Source: Geminicoccaceae bacterium
Lineage (GTDB): Bacteria > Pseudomonadota > Alphaproteobacteria > Geminicoccales > Geminicoccaceae
DNA length: 64,000 bases
NCBI GenBank assembly: GCA_025999455.1
Contig: AP024683.1
Location: 1,681,501-1,745,500 of the forward strand
Direction of reading: 5' to 3'
Shown here: in pieces, positions 48,488-57,108 of the stretch
How the letters are laid out: each line of letters opens with the position of its first letter
How positions within the stretch are numbered: position 1 is the stretch's first letter
The notes under the pieces: generated by a model
The model's input: the letters and a program-made list of their open reading frames with translations, nothing else
What the model was told of the DNA's origin: nothing
The model's database searches: none
Made by a program: the position numbers and the translations under genes

Positions 48488-49525
48488 TCAGCCGACCTCG
48501 CCGAGCGGCAAGTTGACGAGCAGGTTCTGCGGCTTGAAGCGTACGCGCCCGGAGGGGTCGCTGGCGAGCCCCAGATAGACCGGCCGGCCACGCAACGGCT
48601 CGCGTACCACGCTCGGATTGCGGAACTCCAGCCGGAACAGCGCCAAGAGCCGGGCGAGCCGTCCCTCGTCGACCTCCTCGCCCTCCCAGAGCGCGTTCAA
48701 GATCGCGGTCGCTTCGGCATCGAGCCCGACGTGCCAGGACCAGCGCTCGTCGCGGATCCGCATCACGGGCTCGATCCGCACGGCGACGTCGAGGAGCTGC
48801 GCCACCCAGGCCTCGAGGACGCGGGCGAGCGCGTCGAGCCCCTCGCGGCCGAAGCCGAGGTCGAGCACGAGGTCGAAGCGCTCGCTGCGCGCCCAATAAC
48901 CCGCCGCGTTGGCCGGGCTCAGGACCTCGAGCTCGACCGGCGCGAGCGGCATCTGCGCCCGGCGCAAGAGTTCGCCCAGGCTGCCGAGCCCGCCCGTCCG
49001 TGCCTGGCGCTCGACGGTCTCGGCATCGGCCAGGAGCACGGTGCCCTCGACGACGGTCGCCCGCTGCGGGCGGAAGAGACATTCGGCCGCCCGCGCCCGG
49101 AACGGGTCGCGGTGCCGCTCGAGGATGCCGCGCAGGAGCGCCCAGGCGAGCCCGTCCGCGAAGACCGGCGGCAGCCGCACGGGGCCCGAGGTGAAGAGCG
49201 CGAGATAGGCCTCTTCGAGGGTCGCGTAGCGGAGGAGATGGTCGCGGAAGGCGGCGAAGAGCTCCCAGTTCTCCCGCGCGTCCGGATCCTCGAGGGCGAG
49301 CAGGCTCACGGGCGTGATCGGCCGCCGCGGACGGGCGACGAGCGCCGCATGGAGCGCCCGCTCGGCCGGGCCCGCCTCCTCGGGCGGGACGAGCTCGGGC
49401 CGCCCGAGCCAGCCGCGCAGGAAATCGTCGGTGATCCGGTGGCGGCCGGCCGCGTCGCGCTCGAGCGTCCGCCAGAGCGAGCCCGGCCAGAAATCGACCG
49501 CGGCTCCGGCCGGCTCCCCGCTCAC
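48488..49525 (-). CDS. DUF6352-like protein
   Basis: 345 residues, soluble. DFWPGSLWRTLERDAAGRHRITDDFLRGWLGRPEL opens the protein, followed by LLRYATLEEAYLALF, FRARAAECLFRPQRATV and MRIRDERWSWHVGLDAEATAILNALWEGE, and a final RFKPQNLLVNLP. The opening and the WSWHVGLD motif fit the uncharacterised DUF6352 family, in which the gene usually travels with DUF6505 and a lipoate ligase-like gene. No catalytic motif is recognised. GTG start overlaps the DUF6505-like stop (GTGA). Confidence 0.72.
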   Translation of the reverse strand: MSGEPAGAAVDFWPGSLWRTLERDAAGRHRITDDFLRGWLGRPELVPPEEAGPAERALHAALVARPRRPITPVSLLALEDPDARENWELFAAFRDHLLRYATLEEAYLALFTSGPVRLPPVFADGLAWALLRGILERHRDPFRARAAECLFRPQRATVVEGTVLLADAETVERQARTGGLGSLGELLRRAQMPLAPVELEVLSPANAAGYWARSERFDLVLDLGFGREGLDALARVLEAWVAQLLDVAVRIEPVMRIRDERWSWHVGLDAEATAILNALWEGEEVDEGRLARLLALFRLEFRNPSVVREPLRGRPVYLGLASDPSGRVRFKPQNLLVNLPLGEVG

Positions 49526-50013
49526 GCGCCCTCCTCCTCGACCACGACCTCGAAGACCCGAGCATGGAGGCCCGGCGGCGCCTCGAGCTTGCGGATCCGC
49601 TCGGCCACCCCGCCGCTTTCCGGGTCGATCCGGCGCTCGATCGCGAGGAGCGAACCCTTCGGCAGGTCCCGGGCGAGGGCGGCCGAATCGGCGAGGAGCT
49701 CGGCGGCGGCCGCCGCCGCGGTCACCCGGTCGGGAGCGCCCGCGCGCTCGAGCAGCCGCTCGGCGAGCCGCGCCTCGAGGGCCCGGGCGGCGTCGGGGTC
49801 GATCGGGGCGGCCGTGGCGAAGCTCGCGAAGCCGAAGCTCTCGATGCCGAGGAAGCCTTGGGCGAAGGCGAGCCGCATCTTGCGGTCGAGCCGGTCGGGC
49901 TCGACACCGGCCCAGAGCGAGCTCCCGGTCACCAGCCACTCGCCGTCGGCGGCGGCGACCGGGAACACCCGCTCGTCGGTCGCATCGACCCGGATCGCCC
50001 GCAACAGCCGCAC
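49522..50013 (-). CDS. DUF6505-like protein
   Basis: 163 residues. It starts LLRAIRVDATDERVFPVAAADGEWLVTGS, continues with FAQGFLGIESFGFASFATA and ends with a strand-rich domain. This matches my memory of the uncharacterised DUF6505 family. GTG at 50013 is preferred for its GGAGAAGG site and because sequence upstream of it loses coding character. First gene of an operon with DUF6352, DUF6494, a small membrane protein and an SDR. The next gene upstream, a lipoate ligase-like gene, is 1.9 kb away. Confidence 0.72.
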   Translation of the reverse strand: MRLLRAIRVDATDERVFPVAAADGEWLVTGSSLWAGVEPDRLDRKMRLAFAQGFLGIESFGFASFATAAPIDPDAARALEARLAERLLERAGAPDRVTAAAAAAELLADSAALARDLPKGSLLAIERRIDPESGGVAERIRKLEAPPGLHARVFEVVVEEEGA

Positions 50014-50159
50014 CTTTTTCCTTCTCCCTTCCCGTCTCGTCCGCTGCCTCTCCGGTCGAGCGGTCTCCGCGTCCCCCCGCGGCCGACGCGTGCCAAGATC
50101 CCCGAACCCCGAGGTTCCGGGCAAGGGCTTCTTCCGTTCGGGTTGTCGGCTCGTCGGCC

Positions 50160-50201
50160 GCACGGGCCCGGCTCGCCCGGTCGCTCGGGGCGGGCCCGTG
50201 C
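50160..50201. repeat. 11-bp perfect inverted repeat
   Basis: GCACGGGCCCG (50160-50170) and CGGGCCCGTGC (50191-50201) are exact complements around a 20-base loop. It lies about 150 bases upstream of the DUF6505-like gene, inside the gene-free block, and could form a stable stem in an mRNA leader on either strand. Confidence 0.6.
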
Positions 50202-51188
50202 GCCGTCCCGCGAGCGCCCGGCCAGGAGGCACGGGCTTGTCGCCGGGCGCCCGATGCACCCCACGCCGTCGTGGGAGGCGGACACGGCTCGCGTCGAACG
50301 CCCAGGCTCGCACGGTTCGCGGCCGAGAAGCGTCGACCGCTCCGCTCCGACGGCGACGTGGTGGGCCGAGAACGCCGGTCGAAACCCGATCGACCGGTGC
50401 AGGAACAGGCGTCGTCGCGCGGTCCGTTCCGCGAAACCGCAGCCCGGATCGGAGGCTCGGAACCCGGCTCCCGGGCCCGACGAGAGCGCGGATCGGCGGC
50501 GGCTCCGGGGACGCCCGAGCACCACGCCTGCGAACCGAGGGGCCGCCACGCACGAGTGCCGCCCTGCGACGGGGTGTCTCCACGGTCGGAGCTTCGAGCC
50601 GGGGCAGCGCGGACCGCGATCGGTGGCGCGCCGACGCGCCGGCCGTTCCTCCCAGGGGCTCGGTGGCCGAACGGTGTCGAGGAGGCCGCGTCCGGCAGGG
50701 CCGCCGGCTGCCGAGCACGACCCGGTCGACCCGGCGGCTCGTCGCACCGATCACGGGCCGCCTCCGCACCGGTCGCGCACGGTCGGCACCGCTCCCCTCG
50801 GCGGCCACGAGCGCAGGGGAAGCCGCCTCTGTCGTGGGCACGAGGGCCCGGCGTTCGCTCGGGCCGCCGATGGACCGCCGATCGGTTGAACCGCGAGCGG
50901 ACCCCGCCGTGCTACCGAGCGGCCGCGCGGGCCGCACCGAACCCGCCGAAACGAACCAGCATCGCGGTTCGGACACCGACGGCCACGCTCGGGCAAAAGG
51001 TCGAACCACAGGACCGCCACCCCGTCGCGCACGGCCGGTGACCTCCGATCGGACCGCGCTCCTCGGCCGGCCTCGTTCGCGCCGACAACGTTCGGGCGCA
51101 CGCCGTCGTTCCGGCACCGCCTACTCGGCGACCGCGGACCGGACCGATCCGACCCGCAGCAGCGGCCCGATCGAGCCTCCTCCACGGC

Positions 51189-51480
51189 CGGCCACGACCC
51201 GAGACCGACGACCTCTCTATCGAGCGAGCGGGCGACCACCAACAGAAGCCGCGCCGTTCCGAGGGGCGTGCGTCGGCGGGCGGTCTCCCCGAGCCGGGCG
51301 ACGCGGTTGGTCGTCCTCGCGAACGGCCAGTGACCGCGGCGGCGTCCGAACCGTCGGTCGCGCCCATGCTCGCCCGAGGCGGTCCGCGCGAGGCGGGCGC
51401 CTCGGGCCGCACCCCGCCCGCCGAGCGGGTCGATCCGGCCCGGGCCGGGACGGGCGGCCCGATCGAGCATCCTCCGCGGC
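51189..51480. repeat. 292-bp direct repeat, copy 1
   Basis: Begins CGGCCACGACCCGAGACCG. The first about 157 bases differ from copy 2 at only five positions; a central stretch of about 55 bases (51345-51399) has diverged; the following 45 bases (51400-51444) are identical to copy 2. The bases just before copy 1 (about 51145-51188) resemble the end of copy 1, hinting at an older third unit. 292 is not a multiple of three, so the repeat is not a protein repeat. Confidence 0.85.
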
Positions 51481-51736
51481 CGGCCACGACCCGAGACCGA
51501 CGACCTCTCTATCGAGCGAGCGGGCGACCACCAACAGAAGGCGCGCCGTTCCGAGGGGTGTGTGCCGGCGGGCGGTCTCCCCGAGCCGGGCGACGCGGTT
51601 GGTCGTCCTCGCGAACGGCCAGCGACCGCGGCGGCGATGGCACCGTCGGTGGCACCGTTGCGCGCCCGAGGCGGCCGGGGCGAGCCACCGGCCTCGGGCC
51701 GCACCCCGCCCGCCGAGCGGGTCGATCCGGCCCGGG
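51481..51736. repeat. 292-bp direct repeat, copy 2 (truncated)
   Basis: Starts immediately after copy 1 with the same CGGCCACGACCCGAGACCG and can be followed through CCTCGGGCCGCACCCC (51692 onward) to about 51736, where similarity ends. Offsets of matching landmarks are exactly 292 bases throughout, so there has been no net insertion or deletion between the copies. Confidence 0.85.
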
Positions 51737-51918
51737 CGGGCCGCCCGCCGTTCCGCTGCGGGTCGCGACCACGTTCGGCTTTCCGGCGAGCGGGAGGAGG
51801 TCAGGTCGGGCCCGGGCGCCGATCCGACCGGGCGGCCACGCCGCCGGGGTCGGGGAGGACCCCGGCTGCCCCGAGCATTCTTCGGATCCGCCCCGACCCG
51901 GCGCTCGGGCGAGGCGGC

Positions 51919-52626
51919 TCAGGCGAGCTCGGGGAGGGCGGTTTCGAGGGAAAGCCGCGTCTCGCCGATCGCAAAGCTCCCGTCGCGCTCGAGCCCGCGC
52001 AGCGTGCCCTGCCAGGTCCGATCGCCGATCTGGAGCCGGCCGCGCCGGCCCCGGTCGTGGCAGCGGGCGTTCCAGTTGGCCCGCACCGGGGCGAAGCCCT
52101 CGGCCTCGAACCGGTCGAGCCAGCTCAGGAAGTGCCGGCTCACCGATTCGGCGAGGGCGGCCGGGTCGAGCTCGGTGCAGCCGGTCTCGGCGAGGCCCAC
52201 CCGGTCGGGACGGCGGCCGGGCTCCTCCCCCGGTCCCGCGATGTCGAGCGAGACGCCGAGCAGGAGCCAGGCCGGCCGCTCCTCGGCCGCCCCCGGCGGG
52301 AGCGAAAGGCGCAGCCGGCCCACGAGACCGCCGTCGACGAGGATCCGGCCCGGCCAGCCGAGGGTCACGGGCAACATGGGCGGCACATGGGCCGAGAGCG
52401 TGTCGGCCACCGCGACCGCGAGCACCGGCAGGACGAGGAGCGTCCGGGCGCGGTCCCGATCGGGTTCGAGCGTGAGGGCGAGCTCCAGCCGGTCGGACCG
52501 ATCCTCGACCAACAAGAGGCCGTCCTCGACGCCCGCGACGAGCCGGCGCCGGGCATGCTCGAGCGGGTCGCGACCGCGCTCGACGATCGCCGGCGAATAA
52601 GCGGGCGGCAGGACGAGCGGCCTCAC
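51919..52626 (-). CDS. Biotin/lipoate A/B protein ligase-like protein (DUF4444-type)
   Basis: 235 residues. It starts VRPLVLPPAYSPAIVERG, continues with LLLVEDRSDRLELALTLEPD and VADTLSAHVPPMLPVTLGWPGRILVDGG, resembling the ligase fold, and has a C-terminal extension with LDPAALAESVSRHFLSWLDRFEAEGFAPVRANWNARC and GLERDGSFAIG, the DUF4444-like part. Conserved ligase lysine and nucleotide motifs are not obvious to me, so catalytic activity is uncertain. GTG start at 52626. It reads toward the DUF6505 group across the 1.9-kb block; such genes are usually neighbours in related genomes as I recall. Confidence 0.75.
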   Translation of the reverse strand: MRPLVLPPAYSPAIVERGRDPLEHARRRLVAGVEDGLLLVEDRSDRLELALTLEPDRDRARTLLVLPVLAVAVADTLSAHVPPMLPVTLGWPGRILVDGGLVGRLRLSLPPGAAEERPAWLLLGVSLDIAGPGEEPGRRPDRVGLAETGCTELDPAALAESVSRHFLSWLDRFEAEGFAPVRANWNARCHDRGRRGRLQIGDRTWQGTLRGLERDGSFAIGETRLSLETALPELA

Positions 52627-53249
52627 CTTTTCTCCCTGTCGTTCGGGCCTTTCTCCCTCGCGCCTTCCCTCTTCGGCCCGTCCCGGTCGAGGGCGAGGCG
52701 CGCCGGGAGGACCCCGACCCGCGCTCCTCCTCCGCTTCCGGCACGAGGGAGACGCCCGGACCCGATCCGCCGGCCCGCGCCCGAGCGGGGGAAGCAGCCC
52801 ATGAACCTCGCGCTCCGGCGTTCTCGAACCGGTCCGCGGTCCGGGAACGGCCCGGCCGACCCGGCGCCCGGCTCCCTTCGAGACCGCCCGCCCCGGACCG
52901 CAGCCGATCCACCACCCGGCCCGGATCGAGCGCACACCCCTGCCGCGCGGACCCGTTCCGGAGCCGGACCGGCGAACGGGGACGCCGCCCGACGGCCGGC
53001 CGGGCACCTCCCGCGCCACGGCCGATCGCCGAGGCCTCGCCAGAGCTAGGCTCGGCGCCGGGGCCCGTCCAGCCCGCCCGTGGCTTCGGAGCGGCAGCGG
53101 CCGCCACGCCGTCCGGCCCCGAGCGGGAGGCCGGCCGGCCAGCGAACGCGGCGGACCGGCATACCGCTCCGCCGGCCGACACGGCCCGCCGGAGTGCCCG
53201 AGCGGGTCCGCTGGACCGAGCGGGGCGAACGCTGCCGAGCCGTCGGCGC
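52627..53249. other. 0.6-kb GC-rich intergenic region without a recognisable gene
   Basis: Between the ligase-like gene and the small secreted protein gene. Translations in all frames are low-complexity and Arg/Pro-rich. The start-proximal bases (52627-52680) are pyrimidine-rich on the plus strand, that is purine-rich on the coding strand of the ligase-like gene, with several AGGGAG-type patches. I see nothing else definable. Confidence 0.5.
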
Positions 53250-53570
53250 TCAGGCCGGCGGTTCGGTCGGCCGCGGCGGCGTCGTCTCCCAGGCCCGTCC
53301 GGCCGCGACCACGCAGCCCGTTCCGTCCGGCGCCACGCTCAAAATCGTCCAGGTGCCGGTGCGCGGCGAGCTGAACACCTGGATGAGGTTGCCGTTGTTC
53401 TGGAGACCGATCGACACCGGCACCTCCTCCCAGCGGCTGCCGAGCTGGCGAACGAGCTCCTTGTAGTCGTGGCAGAGCATCCGGGCGATGCCCGAGGGAA
53501 CTTCCGCCACGGCAGGGGGCATGCCGAGCAGGAGAAGGGCGAGCAAGGAAACCGAGCCGCGAGCCCTCAT
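53250..53570 (-). CDS. Small secreted protein, conserved hypothetical
   Basis: 106 residues. A signal peptide (SVSLLALLLLGMPPAVAE) precedes a compact domain with YKELVRQLGSRWEEVPVSIGLQNNGNLIQVF, GTWTILSVAPDGTGCVVAAGRAWE and a proline-rich end. The GTWTILxxxPDGxxCxVAAGxxWE pattern recurs in small periplasmic proteins of alphaproteobacteria of unknown function. Two cysteines (MLCHDY and GCVV) may form a disulfide. ATG 53570; divergent from the amidase gene across 157 bases that contain the palindrome CCGTTAACGG (53645-53654). Confidence 0.75.
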   Translation of the reverse strand: MRARGSVSLLALLLLGMPPAVAEVPSGIARMLCHDYKELVRQLGSRWEEVPVSIGLQNNGNLIQVFSSPRTGTWTILSVAPDGTGCVVAAGRAWETTPPRPTEPPA

Positions 53571-53644
53571 GGTGGCCTCTCCGACCGATCGGGCCGGCCG
53601 ATCCGGTCCGACCGGCACCATTCCACCACCCTTTTCCTAAAGGA

Positions 53645-53654
53645 CCGTTAACGG
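53645..53654. promoter_or_regulatory. Palindrome CCGTTAACGG in a divergent promoter region
   Basis: A perfect 10-base palindrome in the 157-base gap between the divergent small secreted protein and amidase genes, next to an AT-richer patch (CCTTTTCCTAAAGG at 53629-53642, itself a 5-bp hairpin). Suitable position for an operator, but short enough to occur by chance. Confidence 0.25.
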
Positions 53655-53727
53655 CCCTGCGGCGGCTCGGCTGGCGGCCCGACGACGTCCCGGCTAGGTC
53701 GGGCGATGCAGCTTCGGAGGAACGATC

Positions 53728-55173
53728 GTGGCCGCGACCGCCCCCGCCCTCCTCTCCGCCCGCGAGCTCACCCGCCTCTACCGGCGCGGGGCGCTCTCGC
53801 CCGTCGAGGTGGCGCAAGCTTGCCTCGCCCGGATCGAGCGGTTCGACCGGGAGGTGGGCGCCTTCGCGCTGGTCGACGCCGAAGGCGCGCTCGAGGCCGC
53901 GCGGGCGAGCGAGGCGCGCTGGCGCGCGGGCCGGCCGCTCGGGCCGATCGACGGCGTGCCCGCGACCGTCAAGGACCTGAACCTCATGAAGGGCTTCCCC
54001 ACCCGCCGCGGCAGCCGCACGACCGAGGGGGCCCCGCCCGATGCGGTCGACTCCCCACCCGTCGCCCGGCTGCGCGAGGCGGGTGCCGTGATCCTCGGCA
54101 AGACGACGACCCCCGAATTCGGCTGGAAGGGGGTCACCGACAATCCCTTGGGCCAGATCGCCCGGAACCCCTGGGACACGAGCCGGACCGCGGGTGGCTC
54201 CTCCGGCGGCGCGGCGGTCGCGGCGGCCCTCGGCATGGGGGCGCTGCACCAGGGCTCGGACGGCGGCGGGTCGATCCGCATGCCCGGCGGCTTCAGCGGG
54301 ATCGTCGGCTTCAAGCCCACCTTCGGCCTCGTCCCGACCTGGCCCGCCTCGCCCTTCGGCACGGTGAGCCACGTCGGGCCCATGACCCGCACGGTGGCCG
54401 ACGCCGCCCTGATGTTGAACGTCCTCTGCGGACCCGACCGGCGCGACTGGTACGCCCTGCCGCGCCCCGGCACCGACTTCACCCTCGGCCTCGAGGCCGG
54501 GATCCGCGGCCTTCGCATCCTGGCCAGCGTGGACCTCGGCCACGCCAGGGTCGATCCCGAGATCCGGGCGGGCTTCGAGCGCGCCGTCGCGCTGTTGGCC
54601 GAGCTCGGCGCCGAGATCGAGGCGCGCGACCCCGGCATCGGCGACGGCCGGGCGATCTTCGAGCGCCACTGGTTCGCCGCCGCGGCCTTCCTCGTGGGCC
54701 GGATCCCCGCCGAACGGCGCGGCTGGATCGACCCGGGCCTCGCCGAGATCGCCGAAGCCGGGGCGCGCGTGACGGCCACTCAGCTCCAGGAGCTCCAGCT
54801 CGAGCGGGCGGCCTATGCCGAGCGGATCGAGGCCCTCTTCGCCGAGGTCGACCTCCTCGTCACACCCACGCTGCCGATCCCGGCCTTCGCCGCCGGCCAC
54901 GAAGTGCCCCCGGGCGGGCCCTATCGGCGCTGGACCGAGTGGACGCCCTTCACCTGGCCCTTCAATCTCGGCCAACAGCCGGCGATCACCGTGCCTTGTG
55001 GCTTCACCGGGGCCGGTCTGCCGATCGGGCTGCAGATCGTGGGCCCCAAATACGCCGACGCGCTCGTGCTCGGGGCCGCACGGGCCTTCGAGAGCGCCTG
55101 CCCGCAGCCCGTGCCCGAGGCGCCGCGTCGGCCGACTGCCGCGCCCCTTCCGGCCGGCGATCGGGGCGTGTAG
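53728..55173 (+). CDS. Amidase signature family hydrolase
   Basis: 481 residues. The Ser-cisSer-Lys triad is readable: Lys 82 in ATVKDLN, cis-Ser 158 in TAGGSSGGAA and nucleophile Ser 182 in GSDGGGSIRMP. GPLDGVP-type loop appears as GPIDGVPATVKD, and the C-terminal TLPIPAFAAG and FNLGQQPAITVPCGFTGAGLPIGLQIVGP are typical. It hydrolyses a carboxamide in the cytosol; substrate unknown. The sequence is of the GatA-like bacterial amidase type but not a gatCAB gene (no gatB or gatC nearby). GTG at 53728 has GGAGG seven bases upstream. The dehydroshikimate dehydratase-like gene follows after 60 bases. Confidence 0.9.
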   Translation: MAATAPALLSARELTRLYRRGALSPVEVAQACLARIERFDREVGAFALVDAEGALEAARASEARWRAGRPLGPIDGVPATVKDLNLMKGFPTRRGSRTTEGAPPDAVDSPPVARLREAGAVILGKTTTPEFGWKGVTDNPLGQIARNPWDTSRTAGGSSGGAAVAAALGMGALHQGSDGGGSIRMPGGFSGIVGFKPTFGLVPTWPASPFGTVSHVGPMTRTVADAALMLNVLCGPDRRDWYALPRPGTDFTLGLEAGIRGLRILASVDLGHARVDPEIRAGFERAVALLAELGAEIEARDPGIGDGRAIFERHWFAAAAFLVGRIPAERRGWIDPGLAEIAEAGARVTATQLQELQLERAAYAERIEALFAEVDLLVTPTLPIPAFAAGHEVPPGGPYRRWTEWTPFTWPFNLGQQPAITVPCGFTGAGLPIGLQIVGPKYADALVLGAARAFESACPQPVPEAPRRPTAAPLPAGDRGV

Positions 55174-55233
55174 CTCTGCGCCGAGGCGTCGGCCGCGGGT
55201 CCGGGGCCGCGGCGACGGGCTCGGGAGTCGAGC

Positions 55234-57105
55234 ATGCGCCGCGCGATCGCCACCGTCTCGATGGCCGGAACCCTCGCCGACAAGCTCGAAGCGGCCGCCG
55301 CCGCGGGTTTCGATGGCGTCGAGCTCTTCGAATCCGACCTCACCTATTACGCCGGGACGCCCGAGGAGGTGCGCGCCCGGGCGGGCGAGCTCGGCCTCGA
55401 GATCGTGGCGCTCCAGCCTTTCCGCGACGCCGAAGGTCTGCCGCCCGCCGAGCGCACACGTATGCTCGACCGGCTCGAGCGCAAGCTCGATCTCATGGAG
55501 CGGCTCGGTACCCGCCGCCTCCTGGTCTGCAGCCAGACCCGCCCGGACAGCTCGGGCGAGCCCGAGCGGCTCGTCGAGGATCTGCGCCTTTTGGCCGAGC
55601 GGGCGGCCCGCCGCGGCTTCGTGATCGGCTACGAAGCCCTCGCCTGGGGCCGGCACGTGAGCGATTGGCGGCAGGCCTGGGAGCTCGTCCGCCGCGCCGA
55701 CCATCCCGCCCTCGGGCTCGTCCTCGACACCTTCCACCTGCTCGCCAAGGGCTCGCCCACCGCGCCGATCCGCGACCTGCCGGCCGACAAGATCGTGCTC
55801 GTCCAGACCGCGGACGCACCCGCGCTCGCCATGGACCCGCTCTTCTGGAGCCGGCACTATCGCTGCTTCCCGGGTCAGGGCGAGCTCGACGTCGACGCCG
55901 TGCTCCGCGAGCTCTCGGCCACCGGCTTCGACGGCTGGCTCAGCCACGAGATCTTTTCCGACGACTTCCGCTCGACCTCGGCCCGCCAGGCGGCGATCGA
56001 CGGGATGCGCTCCTTCCTCTTCCTCGAGGAGCGGCTCGGCCGACCGTCCCTGCCACCCGCACCGCAGCCCCGCGGCGTCGCCTTCGTCGAGTTCGTCGAG
56101 GCGGCGGAGCGGGCCGAAGCGTTCCGCGCGAGCTTGCGGGCGCTCGGCCTGCCGCGCACCCATCGCCACCGCTCCAAGCGCGTCGAGCTCTTCCGCGCCG
56201 GTGACGTCGCGATCGTCCTCAACCTCGAGGAGGAGGGCTTCCCGCACGCCTTCCAGCTCCTGCACGGGCTCTCGGTCGCGGCGATCGCGCTCGAGACCGA
56301 CGGCGCGGAGCGGGCCCGGCAGCGCGCCGAGGCGCTGCGCGCGACACCCTTCGTCTCGCCCGTGGGCGCCGGCGAGCTCGTCATCCCCGCGGTCCGCGGC
56401 GTGGCGGGAAGCCTGCTCTTCTTCCTCGACCCGGCACGGCCGGGTGCGACCTTCCACGAGATCGACTTCCTGCCCGACCCGGACCCCGCACCCGCCCCCG
56501 ATCTCGGCCTCCTGGGCGTCGATCATCTGGCCCAGGTCGTGCCGCCCACCGAGCTCGCGAGCTGGACCCTCTTCTATCGCGTGCTCCTCGGCCTCGAGCC
56601 CGCGCGGCGGACCGATCTCGTCGATCCGCGCGGGCCGATCGTGAGCCGTGCCCTGGAAGCCCCGGGCGGGCGGGTGCGGATCGTGTTGAACAGCTCGCCC
56701 TCGCAGACCTCGGCGGCCGGCCGTTTCCTCGCCCGAACGGCCGGTGCGGGGGCCCAGCACGTCGCGATCGCCTGCCGCGACCTCGTGGCCGCCGCCCGGA
56801 TGCTGCCGGCCGAGCTCCGGCTGCCGATCCCGGACAATTATTATGCCGACCTCGAGGCCCGCTTCGACCTCGAGCCCGAGCGGCTCGAGACGTTGCGCGC
56901 GCTCGGCATCCTCTACGACCGCGACGGCGCGGGCGAACTTCTCCACCTCTACACCCGTTCGACCAACGGCTTCTTCTTCGAGCTCCTCGATCGCCGCAAC
57001 GGCTACGCCCGCTACGGCGAGGTCAACGCCCCCGTCCGCCTCGCTGCCCAAGCGGAACTCGACCGGAGCCCGGCCGAGGAGCTCACGCTCGCCCGCGGCC
57101 GCTGA
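55234..57105 (+). CDS. quiC: Two-domain 3-dehydroshikimate dehydratase (QuiC-like: isomerase-type barrel plus HPPD-like domain)
   Basis: 623 residues. Residues 1-270 form a xylose-isomerase-type TIM barrel (TVSMAGTLADKLEAAAAAGFDGVELFE, IGYEALAWGRHVSDW, LVLDTFHLLAKG, CFPGQGELDV, LSHEIFSDDFR) as in AsbF/QuiC dehydratases. Residues about 290-610 are a 4-hydroxyphenylpyruvate dioxygenase-like VOC domain with His in GVDHLAQ, His in AQHVAIA and Glu in FFFELLDR. Fusion proteins of this kind convert 3-dehydroshikimate to protocatechuate; the role of the second domain is unclear. No protocatechuate dioxygenase genes are in the window. ATG 55234; convergent with the 664-residue protein, three bases apart. 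Confidence 0.85.
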   Translation: MRRAIATVSMAGTLADKLEAAAAAGFDGVELFESDLTYYAGTPEEVRARAGELGLEIVALQPFRDAEGLPPAERTRMLDRLERKLDLMERLGTRRLLVCSQTRPDSSGEPERLVEDLRLLAERAARRGFVIGYEALAWGRHVSDWRQAWELVRRADHPALGLVLDTFHLLAKGSPTAPIRDLPADKIVLVQTADAPALAMDPLFWSRHYRCFPGQGELDVDAVLRELSATGFDGWLSHEIFSDDFRSTSARQAAIDGMRSFLFLEERLGRPSLPPAPQPRGVAFVEFVEAAERAEAFRASLRALGLPRTHRHRSKRVELFRAGDVAIVLNLEEEGFPHAFQLLHGLSVAAIALETDGAERARQRAEALRATPFVSPVGAGELVIPAVRGVAGSLLFFLDPARPGATFHEIDFLPDPDPAPAPDLGLLGVDHLAQVVPPTELASWTLFYRVLLGLEPARRTDLVDPRGPIVSRALEAPGGRVRIVLNSSPSQTSAAGRFLARTAGAGAQHVAIACRDLVAAARMLPAELRLPIPDNYYADLEARFDLEPERLETLRALGILYDRDGAGELLHLYTRSTNGFFFELLDRRNGYARYGEVNAPVRLAAQAELDRSPAEELTLARGR

Positions 57106-57108
57106 GGC

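Larger units (their letters stand above)
50014..51918. other. 1.9-kb gene-free GC-rich block with stem-loops and a tandem duplication
   Basis: No frame here gives a recognisable protein; all translations are Arg/Pro/Gly-rich without domain-like patterns. It holds an 11-bp perfect inverted repeat (50160-50170 and 50191-50201), a 6-bp hairpin with CCGT loop (50260-50275) and two copies of a 292-bp unit (51189-51736). Gaps of this size are exceptional in this otherwise compact window. It could be a leader RNA, a recombination relic or decayed DNA. Confidence 0.7.

Noticed and set aside
50751-51704. Minus-strand frames in the gene-free block as a repeat-containing gene
   Set aside because: The 292-bp repeat shifts frame between copies (292 is not divisible by three), and all frames are low-complexity Arg/Pro-rich.
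47675-52600. A 4.9-kb stop-free plus-strand frame that would encode about 1640 residues
   Set aside because: It runs antisense to at least six well-supported genes and its translation is Arg/Pro/Ser-rich with no domain. Long open antisense frames are expected at this GC content.
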